Origin: Limnohabitans sp. Bal53
Lineage (GTDB): Bacteria; Pseudomonadota; Gammaproteobacteria; Burkholderiales; Burkholderiaceae_C
Direction: 5' to 3'
Assembly: GCF_003063355.1 (NCBI RefSeq)
Contig: NZ_NESH01000004.1
Coordinates: 1-64,000, forward strand
Length of the DNA stretch: 64,000 bases
Every line of letters begins with the position of its first letter. Position 1 is the stretch's first letter. Below are positions 1-9,055 of this stretch, piece by piece. The notes below the pieces were generated by a model. The model ran no database searches. It was not told the origin of the DNA and saw only the letters and a list, made by a program, of their open reading frames with translations. The position numbers and the translations under genes were made by a program.

Positions 1-532
1 GGCTGTACATCAGGGACTTCACATGCCGGTAGTCGTCGGAGCCAGCGCCTTCGACCATGTAGCACGCCAGCGTCCAGGGGCTGCCGGAAAAGCCGATCAG
101 CGGCACACGGCCGTTCAGGGCCTTGCGAATCGACGTGACCGCATCGAACACGTAGCGCAGCTTGTTCATGTCGGGCACGGCCAGTTCGGCCACAGCGGCT
201 TCGTTGCGCACATTTTTGGCAAAGCGCGGGCCTTCGCCCTGGGCAAAAGACAGACCCAAGCCCATGGCGTCGGGCACGGTGAGGATGTCGCTGAACAGAA
301 TGGACGCGTCGAGCGGGTAGCGCTCGAGCGGCTGGAGTGTGACTTCGGTGGCGTAGTCGACGTTGGTGGCCAACCCCATGAAGCTGCCGGCCTTGGCCCG
401 TGTGGCGCAGTACTCGGGCAAATAGCGTCCGGCTTGGCGCATGAGCCACACGGGCGTGTGGTCGGTGGCCTGGCGCAGGCAGGCGCGCAGGAAGGTGTCG
501 TTTTGCAGGGGGGCGAAGGCGTGTGAGTTCAT
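1..532 (-). CDS. hemE: Uroporphyrinogen decarboxylase, 5' part (runs off window start)
   Basis: Converts uroporphyrinogen III to coproporphyrinogen III in cytosolic haem synthesis. Only the first ~177 codons are inside the window; the 3' end lies to the left. Reading from the ATG at 532 gives [14 protein letters not shown], then the family signature [11 protein letters not shown] at about residues 31-41 and the [10 protein letters not shown] substrate-pocket segment near residue 82, both typical of HemE. No Shine-Dalgarno is visible; a GACAAT box ends 7 nt before the ATG (see the promoter entry). It stands apart from the copper cluster that begins about 120 bp away on the same strand. Identity is firm; only completeness is unknown. 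Confidence 0.95.
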   Translation of the reverse strand, partial: MNSHAFAPLQNDTFLRACLRQATDHTPVWLMRQAGRYLPEYCATRAKAGSFMGLATNVDYATEVTLQPLERYPLDASILFSDILTVPDAMGLGLSFAQGEGPRFAKNVRNEAAVAELAVPDMNKLRYVFDAVTSIRKALNGRVPLIGFSGSPWTLACYMVEGAGSDDYRHVKSLMYS

Positions 533-539
533 GCCTTCG

Positions 540-545
540 ATTGTC
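540..545 (-). promoter_or_regulatory. Candidate -10 box of hemE, immediately before the ATG
   Basis: On the minus strand GACAAT is followed by 7 nt and then the hemE ATG. A start site 6-8 nt past this box would fall at the ATG, giving a leaderless mRNA. There is no clear -35 and no ribosome binding site. One of five similar cases in the window. Confidence 0.4.
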
Positions 546-652
546 GCAGGGTGTTCAGCGGGGGTCTAGCCAAAACACGACAGCCCCAGCAAAGGACAGC
601 CAAGAAACGACACTCTGAAACGGCACCTTGAATCAAGGCCTGCTCGCTGCGC

Positions 653-1417
653 TCAAAGGGCCGTTGGCTCGATCTTCACCACCCAATAAGCGCCTTTGTC
701 CTGCACCGCTTGAAAGCGCACTTTTTGGCCGACTTGCAAGGTGTCGAGTTGGGTGGGCTCTTTCATCTGAAACACCATGCTCATGGGCGGCATGTCCAGG
801 TTCTTGATCTCGCCGTGCTTGAGTGCCACTTTGCCCGCAGCCTTGTCGATGCGCCGCACTTCGGCGGTGGCCCATGGCAGCGCAGCCGCGTCATCGCTCA
901 CGCGCTGCAGACCATCACGCTGGGCCATGCGGCGCAGCCCGGGGTAGTGCTGAAAGCTTTTGCTGCTGCCGTTTTTTTGCACCAGCAGCACGTCATAGGC
1001 GTCTTTGCGGCCTTTGTACTCGGGGCCATCCATGCCGGGGCTGCCAATGGGCATGCCGGGCACCGACAGGCCCAGCGCCACGGGTCGCTCTTTCAACAGT
1101 CGGTGGATGTCAGCGGCGGGCACATGGCCCTCGATGACGTAGCCGCCGACGGTGGCGGTGTGGCAGGAGCCGAGTTGCTCGGGCATGCCCAAGCGCTTGC
1201 GTGCGGCGGTGTTGCCAACGTCGCGCACCTCGACCTTGAAGCCACTGGCTTGCAGGTGCTCGACCCACAATTGGCAGCAGCCGCAGTTGGGGTCTTTCCA
1301 GACTTGAACAGCGGTGGCTTGCGCCATGGCGGTGCGCTCAAAACCGGTGAGGGCCAACACGGTCGCGGCGACCAGCCATTGACGGCGGGGCAAGGCAGTG
1401 GATTGGGGGGTTTTCAT
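653..1417 (-). CDS. Periplasmic DUF411 - CusF-like copper-binding fusion protein
   Basis: 254 residues in two parts. Residues 1-33 are an export signal with an RRQW motif, so possibly Tat-type. Residues ~35-165 are a DUF411 metal-binding domain with the pair C45-G-C47-C48 and C85-H86. Residues ~184-254 resemble CusF, with a candidate Cu(I) site made by H201, M209, M212 and M214 around a PPMSM segment. It is the last gene of the copper cluster and starts 12 bp after the cupredoxin gene. DUF411 proteins and CusF are usually separate; here they are one chain. Likely role: binding and handing over copper in the periplasm. The function is inferred from domains and context. Confidence 0.85.
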   Translation of the reverse strand: MKTPQSTALPRRQWLVAATVLALTGFERTAMAQATAVQVWKDPNCGCCQLWVEHLQASGFKVEVRDVGNTAARKRLGMPEQLGSCHTATVGGYVIEGHVPAADIHRLLKERPVALGLSVPGMPIGSPGMDGPEYKGRKDAYDVLLVQKNGSSKSFQHYPGLRRMAQRDGLQRVSDDAAALPWATAEVRRIDKAAGKVALKHGEIKNLDMPPMSMVFQMKEPTQLDTLQVGQKVRFQAVQDKGAYWVVKIEPTAL

Positions 1418-1429
1418 GGCGTAGCTCCC

Positions 1430-1933
1430 TTACTGAACGGTGATGCGGCCGATCATGCCCGCTTCAAAATGGCCCGGAATCAGGCAGGCAAATTCAAAGC
1501 TGCCTGCGCGGTTGAAGGTCCAGACGATGTCGCCTTTTTTGCCCGGATCCACATGCGCCATGTACGGCTCGTCGTGCTCCATACCGGGGTGCTTTTTCAT
1601 CATCTCGGCATGCGCTTTGAGTTCTTGCGGCGTGCCAATCACGATCTCGTGCAAAACCTTGCCCGCGTTCACCGCGACCAATCGCACGGTCTCGCCCAAT
1701 TTGACCTGGATTTGGTTGGGGCTCAAGCGCATGTCGTCGGTCATGCGGATTTCGATGGTGCGAGAGGCTTTTTTCGGATTGCCGGCAATGCCCCATGCCT
1801 TTTGCTCGGCGGGTGCGGCGGGTGCGGTGGAGGCGGTGGGGTGATTTTTGTGCGCAGAGGGTGAATGGGCTTGTGCCAAGGGCAGAGCCAGCAGGCCGAT
1901 GCTCAAGAGTGTGGTGTTCAATGCGGTGTTCAT
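1430..1933 (-). CDS. Secreted cupredoxin-domain protein (type 1 copper site)
   Basis: 167 residues: signal peptide 1-22 ending near AQAH, a His/Ala/Pro-rich linker to ~45, then a single cupredoxin fold. The type 1 copper ligands can be read as H95 (KVLHEIVIG), C150, H155 and M160 (FACLIPGHFEAGM). A Met/His-rich insertion (EMMKKHPGMEHDEPYM, residues 110-125) may bind additional copper. The family is the plastocyanin/azurin-like proteins of copper-resistance clusters, which carry electrons or copper in the periplasm. It lies 45 bp downstream of the multicopper oxidase, a plausible partner. Confidence 0.88.
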   Translation of the reverse strand: MNTALNTTLLSIGLLALPLAQAHSPSAHKNHPTASTAPAAPAEQKAWGIAGNPKKASRTIEIRMTDDMRLSPNQIQVKLGETVRLVAVNAGKVLHEIVIGTPQELKAHAEMMKKHPGMEHDEPYMAHVDPGKKGDIVWTFNRAGSFEFACLIPGHFEAGMIGRITVQ

Positions 1934-1978
1934 GGTGTGTCCTGTTTGGTGAAAGTGGCGAGTGCCCCATGACGGGCC

Positions 1979-3403
1979 TCAGTGGTGCCCGTGTCCTTGG
2001 GGTTTGCGCGCCGTGCCAGAAGCTGGCGCAGTCGGCTGGCTGATAGCCTTCGGTGCACGCGGCGCACGGGGTGTCGCCGCCACCGGTCCGGTGTATTCGA
2101 AGGATCGTGTGCCGGGCGGTTGCTTGTAATCGCCCGGGTCGCTGTAGTCGCCCGGTTTTTGCTCGGCCCGCACCTTGAGCGTGGTGAACATGCCGCCCAT
2201 CTCAATGGGACCGTAGGGCCCGGTACCGGTCATCATGGGGAAAGTGTTGTCAGGCAACTCCATTTCCATTTCGCCCATGTCGGCCATACCGCGTTCGCCC
2301 ATGACCATGTAGTCGGGGATGAGTTGCTGGATTTTTTGCACCAGCCCTCGGTGGTCCACACCGATCATGGTGGGCACATCGTGGCCCATGGCCCCCATGG
2401 TGTGATGGCTCTTGTGGCAATGCATGGCCCAGTCACCGGGCTCGTCGGCGATGAACTCCAACTGCCGCATCTGGCCCACGGCCACGTCGGTGGTGACCTC
2501 GGGCCAGCGCGCGGTTTTGGGCACAGGGCCACCGTCGGTGCCCGTCACTTCGAATTCGATGCCGTGGATATGGATCGGGTGGTTGGTCATGGTCAGGTTG
2601 CCCACACGCACACGCACCCGATCGTTCAGGCGTGCGACCAGGGGGCTGATACCTGGGAACACCCTGCTGTTCCAGCTCCAGATGTTGAAGTCCAGCATGG
2701 TGTTGACGTTGGGGGTTTGGGCCCCCGGGGTCACGTCAAAGGCGTTGAGCAAGAAGGCGTAATCGCGGTCCACCTCGGCGATGTGTGGGTGCTGACCCTT
2801 GGGGTGGGTGATCCACAGGCCCATCATGCCCATGGCCATTTGTGTCATCTCGTCGGCATGCGGGTGGTACATGAATGTGCCCGGCCTGCGCGCCTCAAAC
2901 TCGTACACATAGGTCTTGCCCACTGGAATTTGCTTTTGGTTCAGGCCGCCCACGCCGTCCATGCCGTTGGGCAGGCGCTGGCCATGCCAGTGGATGGTGG
3001 TGTGTTCGGGCAGTTGATTGGTCACAAAGATGCGGACTTTGTCGCCTTCGACCACTTCGATGGTGGGGCCTGGGCTTTGGCCGTTGTAGCCCCACATGTT
3101 GACCACAAAGCCCGGCGCCATCTCGCGCACCACCGGTTCGGCCACCAAGTGGAACTCTTTGACGCCGTCCTTCATGCGAAAGGGCAAGGTCCAGCCGTTC
3201 AGGGTGACGACCGGGTTGTAGGGGCGACCTGCGCCGGTGACCCCTGGGGGTGTCCAGGGCGCGGCAGTGTCTGTAGAGGTCTGGATGATGGGCTCGGGCA
3301 AGCCCGCCAGTGCGCTGCGGCTGACGACATGGGTGGCGACAGCGGCCCCTGCGATGGTGCCCGCGGCAGTCATGGCTTTTTGGAAAAAATTTCGGCGTTG
3401 CAT
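1979..3403 (-). CDS. Periplasmic multicopper oxidase (CopA/CueO-like)
   Basis: 474 residues, three-domain laccase-type oxidase. All four copper-ligand motifs are present: HWHG at 138-141, HPH at 180-182, HPIHIHG at 275-281, and HCHKSHHTMGAMG from 328, which gives the trinuclear cluster and a type 1 copper site. The N-terminus (MQRRNFFQKAMTAAG) has a twin-arginine-like motif, as expected for an enzyme exported folded. The C-terminus is Pro/Ala-rich and ends in GHGHH. The ATG at 3403 is used because it gives this signal; the open frame extends further but overlaps the upstream gene. It starts 2 nt after that gene, so translation is probably coupled. Likely role: Cu(I) oxidation and copper tolerance. 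Confidence 0.92.
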   Translation of the reverse strand: MQRRNFFQKAMTAAGTIAGAAVATHVVSRSALAGLPEPIIQTSTDTAAPWTPPGVTGAGRPYNPVVTLNGWTLPFRMKDGVKEFHLVAEPVVREMAPGFVVNMWGYNGQSPGPTIEVVEGDKVRIFVTNQLPEHTTIHWHGQRLPNGMDGVGGLNQKQIPVGKTYVYEFEARRPGTFMYHPHADEMTQMAMGMMGLWITHPKGQHPHIAEVDRDYAFLLNAFDVTPGAQTPNVNTMLDFNIWSWNSRVFPGISPLVARLNDRVRVRVGNLTMTNHPIHIHGIEFEVTGTDGGPVPKTARWPEVTTDVAVGQMRQLEFIADEPGDWAMHCHKSHHTMGAMGHDVPTMIGVDHRGLVQKIQQLIPDYMVMGERGMADMGEMEMELPDNTFPMMTGTGPYGPIEMGGMFTTLKVRAEQKPGDYSDPGDYKQPPGTRSFEYTGPVAATPRAPRAPKAISQPTAPASGTARKPQGHGHH

Positions 3404-3405
3404 GG

Positions 3406-4935
3406 TCAGTGTCCTGCAGGTGGCGTGGTGGAGGGCGAGGTGGCAGCGCCAGGTCGCCCGGTGTAGGGCAGGCCGCTGAGGACGGCTTGCAGATCGGCCC
3501 AGGCCAGCCAGGCTTGGTGCTGCGCTTGGTGCGCCGCGTCCACGGTCTGGATGCGTTGGCGGGCGCTGGCCAGCAGTTCCCAAGTGCTGCTGAGCATGCC
3601 GTTGTATCGCAGCAGGTTTTCCTGTTGCAGAGCTGTGTGCAAGCGCAGCACTTCCTGGCGGCTTTGAGCGGCGTGTGTCAGTGCGTTGTGCAGGGCCGCA
3701 TGGGCCACGCGCACGTCTGCACGAATTTGCCGCTGCCATGCATCGGCATCGGCTTGGGCTTGCAGAGCCGCTTCAGCGCTGTGGCTCCAGGGTGCTCGGT
3801 TGGACAATTGAGGCAACTTGGGTTGGCCGAGCGAGCGGCTGGCCTCCTGAGCAGCGTCCTGGGCTGGGCTGGCTTGTGCCATGGCCAGGCGCGCCTGCGC
3901 CAGACTGCGGGCATGTTGCCCGGTCAACATGCGTTGGGCTTGAGCTTGGGCCGCAGACCAAGGCAGGTGCGCAGCCAGGGTGCGTGCCTCCAGCGTCGCC
4001 AGTGGGCTGCTTTCGGGTGGGGGCAAGTGGGGCAGGGGTGGCAGACGCAACCACCCGGGCAGCGCCTGAAGCAGGTTGGGTGCCTCTGGCTTTTCTGTGG
4101 TGGGATCCGACCCGCTTGTGCCAGTCGCAGGCGGCGTCTGTGGGCCCTGACCTGCATCGGCATCGGGTAGGGGGTCGCCGGTCAGTTGCCACAAGGCCAG
4201 TGCATTGCGCAAGGCCTGCAGATCGGCGTTTTGCACACGCGTGCGGGCATCCCAGAGCAGCAGCTCCTCTTGCATTTGGCGGGCCCGGCTCCAGTTGCCG
4301 ATGCGGGCCATGCGTTCGGCCAACTCGGCCCCGGCTTCTGCGGCTTGCAAAATTTGTCGGCTGTACTGGGCCGATTGGTGTGAAGTCACCGCCTCGAACC
4401 AAGCGCGGCGCACCTGCAGCACACGCTCTTGGTAGGCGGTGTTCAGTTGGGCCCTTTCTGGTGGGCTCATGCCCTCGCGGCTTAGCCAGCGCGGCTGGTT
4501 TTGCAATGCCATGCGCAGCGCTTGCTCCAGGCTCAGTGGCGCGGCGCGAGTGCCTGTGTTGTCCGCTGGGTTGGTCAGGGGATTGTTGCGTTGCTCCCAG
4601 CGCAACAGGTCGATGTGGCCGCGTTGGAATTGACCCACCGTGTCGTTGGCCTCTGACCAGCGGTGCGCTGGCGAATGGACCGTGGCGCTGGCGGCCGCTG
4701 CCTTGTGGTGAAGATGGTCTGGTGTCGTGGTCTGGGCCACCGCCATGCCGCAGGCCAGGGCCAGCCCGCAAGCGCTCAGGCATTGGAATGGTGCGAGTGG
4801 AATGGGCGTGAACAGCCCAGACCAAGCGGCGGGTAAAGACAAATGGCCTTTGTAAGGCTTGTGCTCTGGCCGACAGATTGGCCTGGGCAGTGGCGCACGG
4901 GCAAGCGCCGCGAATGCCGGGAAATAAAGAGGCAT
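3406..4935 (-). CDS. TolC-family outer-membrane factor of the copper cluster
   Basis: 509 residues. After a long N-terminal region with a hydrophobic export segment (CLSACGLALACGMAVAQ) the chain is Ala/Gln/Leu-rich and helical, with two related halves as in outer-membrane efflux proteins; a His-rich HLHHK stretch follows the signal. The ATG at 4935 is chosen because AGGAG sits 5 nt upstream; an in-frame codon 33 nt earlier is possible. It is the first gene of the oxidase-cupredoxin-DUF411 transcription unit. No inner-membrane RND pump or membrane-fusion protein is encoded nearby, so its partner must be elsewhere, or it works as in CopB-like outer-membrane copper proteins. Confidence 0.75.
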   Translation of the reverse strand: MPLYFPAFAALARAPLPRPICRPEHKPYKGHLSLPAAWSGLFTPIPLAPFQCLSACGLALACGMAVAQTTTPDHLHHKAAAASATVHSPAHRWSEANDTVGQFQRGHIDLLRWEQRNNPLTNPADNTGTRAAPLSLEQALRMALQNQPRWLSREGMSPPERAQLNTAYQERVLQVRRAWFEAVTSHQSAQYSRQILQAAEAGAELAERMARIGNWSRARQMQEELLLWDARTRVQNADLQALRNALALWQLTGDPLPDADAGQGPQTPPATGTSGSDPTTEKPEAPNLLQALPGWLRLPPLPHLPPPESSPLATLEARTLAAHLPWSAAQAQAQRMLTGQHARSLAQARLAMAQASPAQDAAQEASRSLGQPKLPQLSNRAPWSHSAEAALQAQADADAWQRQIRADVRVAHAALHNALTHAAQSRQEVLRLHTALQQENLLRYNGMLSSTWELLASARQRIQTVDAAHQAQHQAWLAWADLQAVLSGLPYTGRPGAATSPSTTPPAGH

Positions 4936-5013
4936 GGAGACTCCTGAAACGCATGGAACAGCGCCCATCAGACCCGAGCCGGGTCCTTGACAGGCGCACG
5001 AAGGCCAAGGTCT

Positions 5014-5400
5014 TCAGGCGATGGGGGGTTTGGTGAGAGGCGGCCAGACGTGGCCGCTTAAGCTTGTGGGCAAGGCACCGGGCGCGCCAGTGGGCGTAGG
5101 CGCGTGCAGTTGGAGAGTCGAGCTGGGCAGATCTGCGCTGAGGTGGCAAAGTGCGCAGGCGATGCAGCCTGAGCCTTCATGGCTTGCGGTGGCTTGGTGT
5201 TTTGTCGCGGGCTCCGGCATGGCCTGGTGGCCATGGTCACCGTGAACCGCTTGGACACCAAGAGGGCTGTCGTGTTGGGCCATTTGGACCTGCGCGTTCA
5301 GAGTCGTCAGGCTGTGGCAGTCGCTCTGGACCATGGACACACCGGCCCACAGCCTCAGGGGCAACAACAGTAGCATCAGCCAAATCCACGGTTTACGCAT
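5014..5400 (-). CDS. Small secreted Cys/His-rich protein beside the copper genes
   Basis: 128 residues with a signal peptide (WIWLMLLLLPLRLWAG, residues ~5-20). The mature part is His- and Met-rich (HGDHGHQAMPEP) and carries a clustered C-I-A-C-A-L-C-H motif at about residues 80-87, suited to metal binding. It resembles the DUF2946-type small proteins seen beside copper and metal genes in proteobacteria, but that assignment is from memory of the motif layout. It reads in the same direction as the copper cluster, ~80 bp upstream of the TolC gene, and could be its first gene. Function unknown; copper sensing or buffering is an inference. Confidence 0.65.
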   Translation of the reverse strand: MRKPWIWLMLLLLPLRLWAGVSMVQSDCHSLTTLNAQVQMAQHDSPLGVQAVHGDHGHQAMPEPATKHQATASHEGSGCIACALCHLSADLPSSTLQLHAPTPTGAPGALPTSLSGHVWPPLTKPPIA

Positions 5401-5537
5401 TTGTTCATCATAGCCAAAGATACAAACGCTGGTGGCCCGGGGTTTTTGTTGGCGTGCCTCAAGCAGCGCGACCGCTTAACCAAGCCCGACCATTTGGATG
5501 GCAGGCTTGGTGGGCTGTGTTCGATGTCCCGAAAGTT

Positions 5538-6548
5538 TCAATACCCCTTGGGATTTTGTGACTGCCATCGCCAGGCGTCCTGGCACATGCGCTCGACCCC
5601 CAGCTGTGCCTGCCAACCCAGGGCTTCACGCGCCAGGGTGGTGTCGGCATAACAAGCCGCCACATCGCCCGGGCGGCGCTCTACAAAGCGGTAGGGCACA
5701 GGCACGCCGGTCACGCGGGCAAAGGTGTCGGCCAACTCCTGCACGCTCACCCCGCGCCCGGTGCCCAGGTTGACGGTGATGCTGGTTTGACGCTGTTGCA
5801 GGTAATGGAGCGCCGCCAAGTGGCCTTGCGCCAGATCGACCACATGGATGTAGTCGCGCACGCCCGTGCCGTCGGGCGTGGGGTAGTCGCGGCCAAAGAT
5901 GCTCAGGAATTCACGCTGGCCCACGGCCACTTGGGTTATGTAGGGCATCAGGTTGTTGGGGATGCCGCTGGGGTGCTCGCCAATGGTGCCGCTGATGTGC
6001 GCGCCTACCGGGTTGAAGTAGCGCAGAACAGCCACTTGCCAGCGTGGGTCCGACACCTGCAGGTCGCGCAGGATGTCTTCGCACATGAGTTTGGTGCGGC
6101 CATAGGGGTTGGTCACCTGCAGGCGGCTGCTCTCGGAGATGGGCACCTGTTCGGGGTCGCCATACACGGTGGCGGACGAGCTGAAGACGATGCGGCGCAC
6201 GCCCGCCCGGTCCATGGCCTGCAGCAGGGCCAGGGTGCTGCCCACATTGTTGTCAAAGTAACGCACAGGCTGAGACACCGACTCGCCCACAGCCTTGAGG
6301 CCCGCAAAGTGGATCACGCCATCGATCGGCTGCTCGGCAAAGAGTCGGTCGAGCACTGCGCCATCGCGCACATCGGCTTGTACAAATCGGAAGTTGGGAT
6401 TGGCCAGTTTTTGGATGCGTTCCAGCACAGCAATGCTGCTGTTGCACAGGTTGTCCACGATCAACACTTGGTGCCCTGCGTTCAACAGTTCCACCACCGT
6501 GTGTGAGCCGATGTAGCCTGCGCCGCCTGTGACGAGGATGGTGCTCAT
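5538..6548 (-). CDS. galE: UDP-glucose 4-epimerase
   Basis: Interconverts UDP-glucose and UDP-galactose for surface polysaccharides and galactose use; cytosolic, NAD-dependent. 336 residues, normal length. The NAD-binding TGGAGYIGSHT lies at residues 7-17, the catalytic SSSAT at 123-127, and the Y149-x3-K153 pair of the extended SDR family follows. It starts 4 nt downstream of purT on the same strand, so the two are probably co-transcribed although they belong to different pathways. Confidence 0.96.
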   Translation of the reverse strand: MSTILVTGGAGYIGSHTVVELLNAGHQVLIVDNLCNSSIAVLERIQKLANPNFRFVQADVRDGAVLDRLFAEQPIDGVIHFAGLKAVGESVSQPVRYFDNNVGSTLALLQAMDRAGVRRIVFSSSATVYGDPEQVPISESSRLQVTNPYGRTKLMCEDILRDLQVSDPRWQVAVLRYFNPVGAHISGTIGEHPSGIPNNLMPYITQVAVGQREFLSIFGRDYPTPDGTGVRDYIHVVDLAQGHLAALHYLQQRQTSITVNLGTGRGVSVQELADTFARVTGVPVPYRFVERRPGDVAACYADTTLAREALGWQAQLGVERMCQDAWRWQSQNPKGY

Positions 6549-6552
6549 GCAG

Positions 6553-7689
6553 TCACACCTTCACCGAAATTTTGGCTGCGGCGTCGCGGGCGCGTTGCAA
6601 GGCGTTGGGGCCTTGGGCCAGCGCCACCGCCATGCGGCGGTAAGGCCGTGTGGTCGGCTTGCCGAAGATGCGCACGTCCACGCCGGGCTCGCTCAGGGCT
6701 TCGGCCACGCCTGTGAACGTGGGGTGGGTGCCGTCTTTGTCGGCCAGCACCACGGCGCTGGCACCTTCTACGCAGTCGATGCGGGGAATCGGCAGGCCCA
6801 AAATGGCGCGGGCGTGCAGGTCAAACTCGCTCAGGTTCTGGCTGGTGAGCGTCACCATGCCCGTGTCGTGTGGTCGGGGGCTCAGCTCACTGAAGATCAC
6901 TTCGTCTTTCGTCACAAAAAACTCCACGCCAAACAGGCCTGCGCCACCCAAGTCGGTGGTGACTTTTTCAGCCATGTCTTGCGCGGCTTGGATTTGCTCA
7001 GGCTTCATGCTCTGGGGCTGCCAGCTGTATTGGTAGTCGCCGCGCTCTTGCACGTGGCCAATGGGCGGGCAAAACAGGGTTTGGCCGTTGCGCTGGCGCA
7101 CCGTGAGCAGGGTGATTTCAAACTCGAAGTGGATGAATTCTTCGACGATGACCTTTTGGCGGTCGCCGCGCATGCCCGCGCAGGCGTAGTCCCAGCTGGC
7201 TTGCACGTCGGCGGCCGTCTTGGCCACGCTCTGGCCTTTGCCCGATGAACTCATGACCGGTTTGATGACGACCGGGAAACCGATCTCGGTCGCTTTGGTC
7301 AGCAGCTCGGCGGCCGAGTCGGCGTAGCTGAACTTCGCGGTGCGCACACCCAAGCCCACGGCCACGTCGCGGATGCGGTCGCGGTTCATGGTCAGGTTGG
7401 CCGCGCGGGCGCTGGGGATGACTTCAAAGCCTTGCTTTTCGACGTCGAGCAGCACTTCAGTGCGGATGGCCTCGATCTCGGGGACGATCAGGTCGGGCTG
7501 GTGCTGTGCGATGGCGGCGCGCAAAGCCGCCTCGTCGAGCATGCTGAACACTTCAGATTCATCGGCCACTTGCATGGCGGGCGCACCCGCATAGCTGTCG
7601 CAGGCAATCACATGGCAGCCCAGGCGCTTGGCGCTGATGACGAATTCTTTGCCGAGTTCACCAGAACCCAAAAGCAGGATTTTTTTCAT
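6553..7689 (-). CDS. purT: Formate-dependent phosphoribosylglycinamide formyltransferase 2
   Basis: Adds a formyl group from formate, with ATP, to glycinamide ribonucleotide in purine synthesis. 378 residues with the ATP-grasp layout: N-terminal [11 protein letters not shown] (dinucleotide-fold-like preATP-grasp domain), central ATP-binding region with [12 protein letters not shown], and the metal-binding [13 protein letters not shown] segment near residue 270. The ATG at 7689 is the start because [15 protein letters not shown] is the family N-terminus; the open frame continues upstream by chance into the divergent exporter gene. Confidence 0.96.
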   Translation of the reverse strand: MKKILLLGSGELGKEFVISAKRLGCHVIACDSYAGAPAMQVADESEVFSMLDEAALRAAIAQHQPDLIVPEIEAIRTEVLLDVEKQGFEVIPSARAANLTMNRDRIRDVAVGLGVRTAKFSYADSAAELLTKATEIGFPVVIKPVMSSSGKGQSVAKTAADVQASWDYACAGMRGDRQKVIVEEFIHFEFEITLLTVRQRNGQTLFCPPIGHVQERGDYQYSWQPQSMKPEQIQAAQDMAEKVTTDLGGAGLFGVEFFVTKDEVIFSELSPRPHDTGMVTLTSQNLSEFDLHARAILGLPIPRIDCVEGASAVVLADKDGTHPTFTGVAEALSEPGVDVRIFGKPTTRPYRRMAVALAQGPNALQRARDAAAKISVKV

Positions 7690-7755
7690 GGGGATAAAGA
7701 GGGGAGAGAGCACACAAGCCTCATTGTTGCTCAGTTGCCTGACACACAGCCTGCA

Positions 7756-7782
7756 CATGATCAGATCTTGACGTGGATCATG
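7756..7782. promoter_or_regulatory. Inverted repeat in the purT / exporter divergent promoter region
   Basis: A perfect 7+7 inverted repeat, CATGATC and GATCATG, with a 13-nt spacer. It lies in the 118-bp gap between the purT start and the HlyD-type adaptor start. Possible operator; no regulator gene is adjacent. Confidence 0.3.
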
Positions 7783-7807
7783 GGCATGAACCGCACCGGT
7801 CCCCAGA

Positions 7808-9043
7808 ATGGGCCGCATGAATGTTGTTTGGACCTGGATTCGCCCACGCATCGCCCAATTGTTCTGGGGCTTGCTGTTCCTTTTTTTGGGCGCTGCCGCA
7901 CTGCGTTGGTGGGTGGGGCCACTGGTGCAGACCGAGGCGGTGCAGCGCCGCGATTTGCTGCAAACCGTGGTGGCCAGTGGCCGGGTGGAGACGCCGCACC
8001 GGGTGGACATGGGCGCGCAGATCACCGGCACCGTGGCGCGCGTGCCTGTGGCCGAAGGGCAGAGCGTCAAAGCGGGTGATGTGCTGATTGAATTGGTCAG
8101 CACCGAGCTGGAGTCTGCCCAGCGGCAGGCCGAGCAGGCGGTGATGCAGGCCAAGGGCAGGCTGCGGCAGTTGACCGACTTACAAGGGCCGGTGGCGCAG
8201 CAAATGCTGCGCCAGGCCCAGGCCGGTTTGGACGCGGCGCGGGCCAGCGGGCAGCGCAGTTTGGCTTTGTTCGAGCAGGGTTTCATTGGCCAGGCGGCGC
8301 TGGACGAGTCGCGCAAGGCTTTGACCTTGGCCGAAGCCCAAGTGTTGGCTGCGCAAAAACAAGTGGCCTCGACCCAGACGGGCGGCGCAGAGCACAGCCT
8401 GGCTGTGGGCGCTGTGGCCGAGGCGCAGGCCAACGCCGAAGGGGTCAGGGCCAAGGCCCGCTATGCGGTGATCCAAGCGCCTGTGAGCGGTCAGCTGATT
8501 GGCCGCAGCGTGGAGGTGGGCGATGTGGTGCAAGCGGGCAAGGTCTTGATGACTTTGTCGCCCGAAGGGGCCACGCAGTTGGTGGTGCAGATCGATGAAA
8601 AAAACCTGCGTTTGATCGCATTGGGGCAACAGGCGCTGGCCTCAGCCGATGCCTACCCGCAGCAAAAATTCAAGGCCCAGGTGGCCTACATCAACCCCGG
8701 CATCAATGCCCAGACCGGCGCGGTGGAGGTCAAGCTTGATGTGACAGAGCCGCAGCCCAACCTGCGGCAGGACATGACCGTGTCGGTGGACTTGGTGGTG
8801 GCACGCAAAGCGCAGGTGTTGGCCTTGCAAGTGGGGCACGTCAACGACATCAACGGGGCTGCGCCTTGGGTGTGGCTGCGCGATGCGTGCCATGCGGTGC
8901 GCCGCCCGTTGCGGCTGGGCTTGCGGGGTGGCGCGTGGGTCGAGGTGCTGGACGGCTTGCGCGAGGGCGACGCTGTGATTCTGGTGCCTGAGGGCTTGTC
9001 GAATGCGCTGCGCCAAGGCCAGCGCGTGCGTGCGCCATCTTGA
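7808..9043 (+). CDS. HlyD/MacA-type periplasmic adaptor of an ABC exporter (DevB-like)
   Basis: 411 residues. One N-terminal membrane anchor ([19 protein letters not shown], ~18-36), then a split lipoyl domain ([22 protein letters not shown]; second half [23 protein letters not shown]), an alpha-helical hairpin between them (~90-200), and a beta-barrel domain. This is the membrane-fusion subunit that bridges an inner-membrane ABC transporter to an outer-membrane factor. It heads a three-gene unit (adaptor, permease, ATPase), the order of cyanobacterial devBCA. ATG at 7808 is used; ATG at 7817 is an alternative, and neither has a strong ribosome site. Substrate unknown. Confidence 0.88.
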   Translation: MGRMNVVWTWIRPRIAQLFWGLLFLFLGAAALRWWVGPLVQTEAVQRRDLLQTVVASGRVETPHRVDMGAQITGTVARVPVAEGQSVKAGDVLIELVSTELESAQRQAEQAVMQAKGRLRQLTDLQGPVAQQMLRQAQAGLDAARASGQRSLALFEQGFIGQAALDESRKALTLAEAQVLAAQKQVASTQTGGAEHSLAVGAVAEAQANAEGVRAKARYAVIQAPVSGQLIGRSVEVGDVVQAGKVLMTLSPEGATQLVVQIDEKNLRLIALGQQALASADAYPQQKFKAQVAYINPGINAQTGAVEVKLDVTEPQPNLRQDMTVSVDLVVARKAQVLALQVGHVNDINGAAPWVWLRDACHAVRRPLRLGLRGGAWVEVLDGLREGDAVILVPEGLSNALRQGQRVRAPS

Positions 9044-9055
9044 TTGGACCGCAGC

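Noticed and set aside
6553..8454. 633-residue form of PurT
   Set aside because: The N-terminal 255 residues are antisense to the HlyD-type gene; the real start is ATG 7689.
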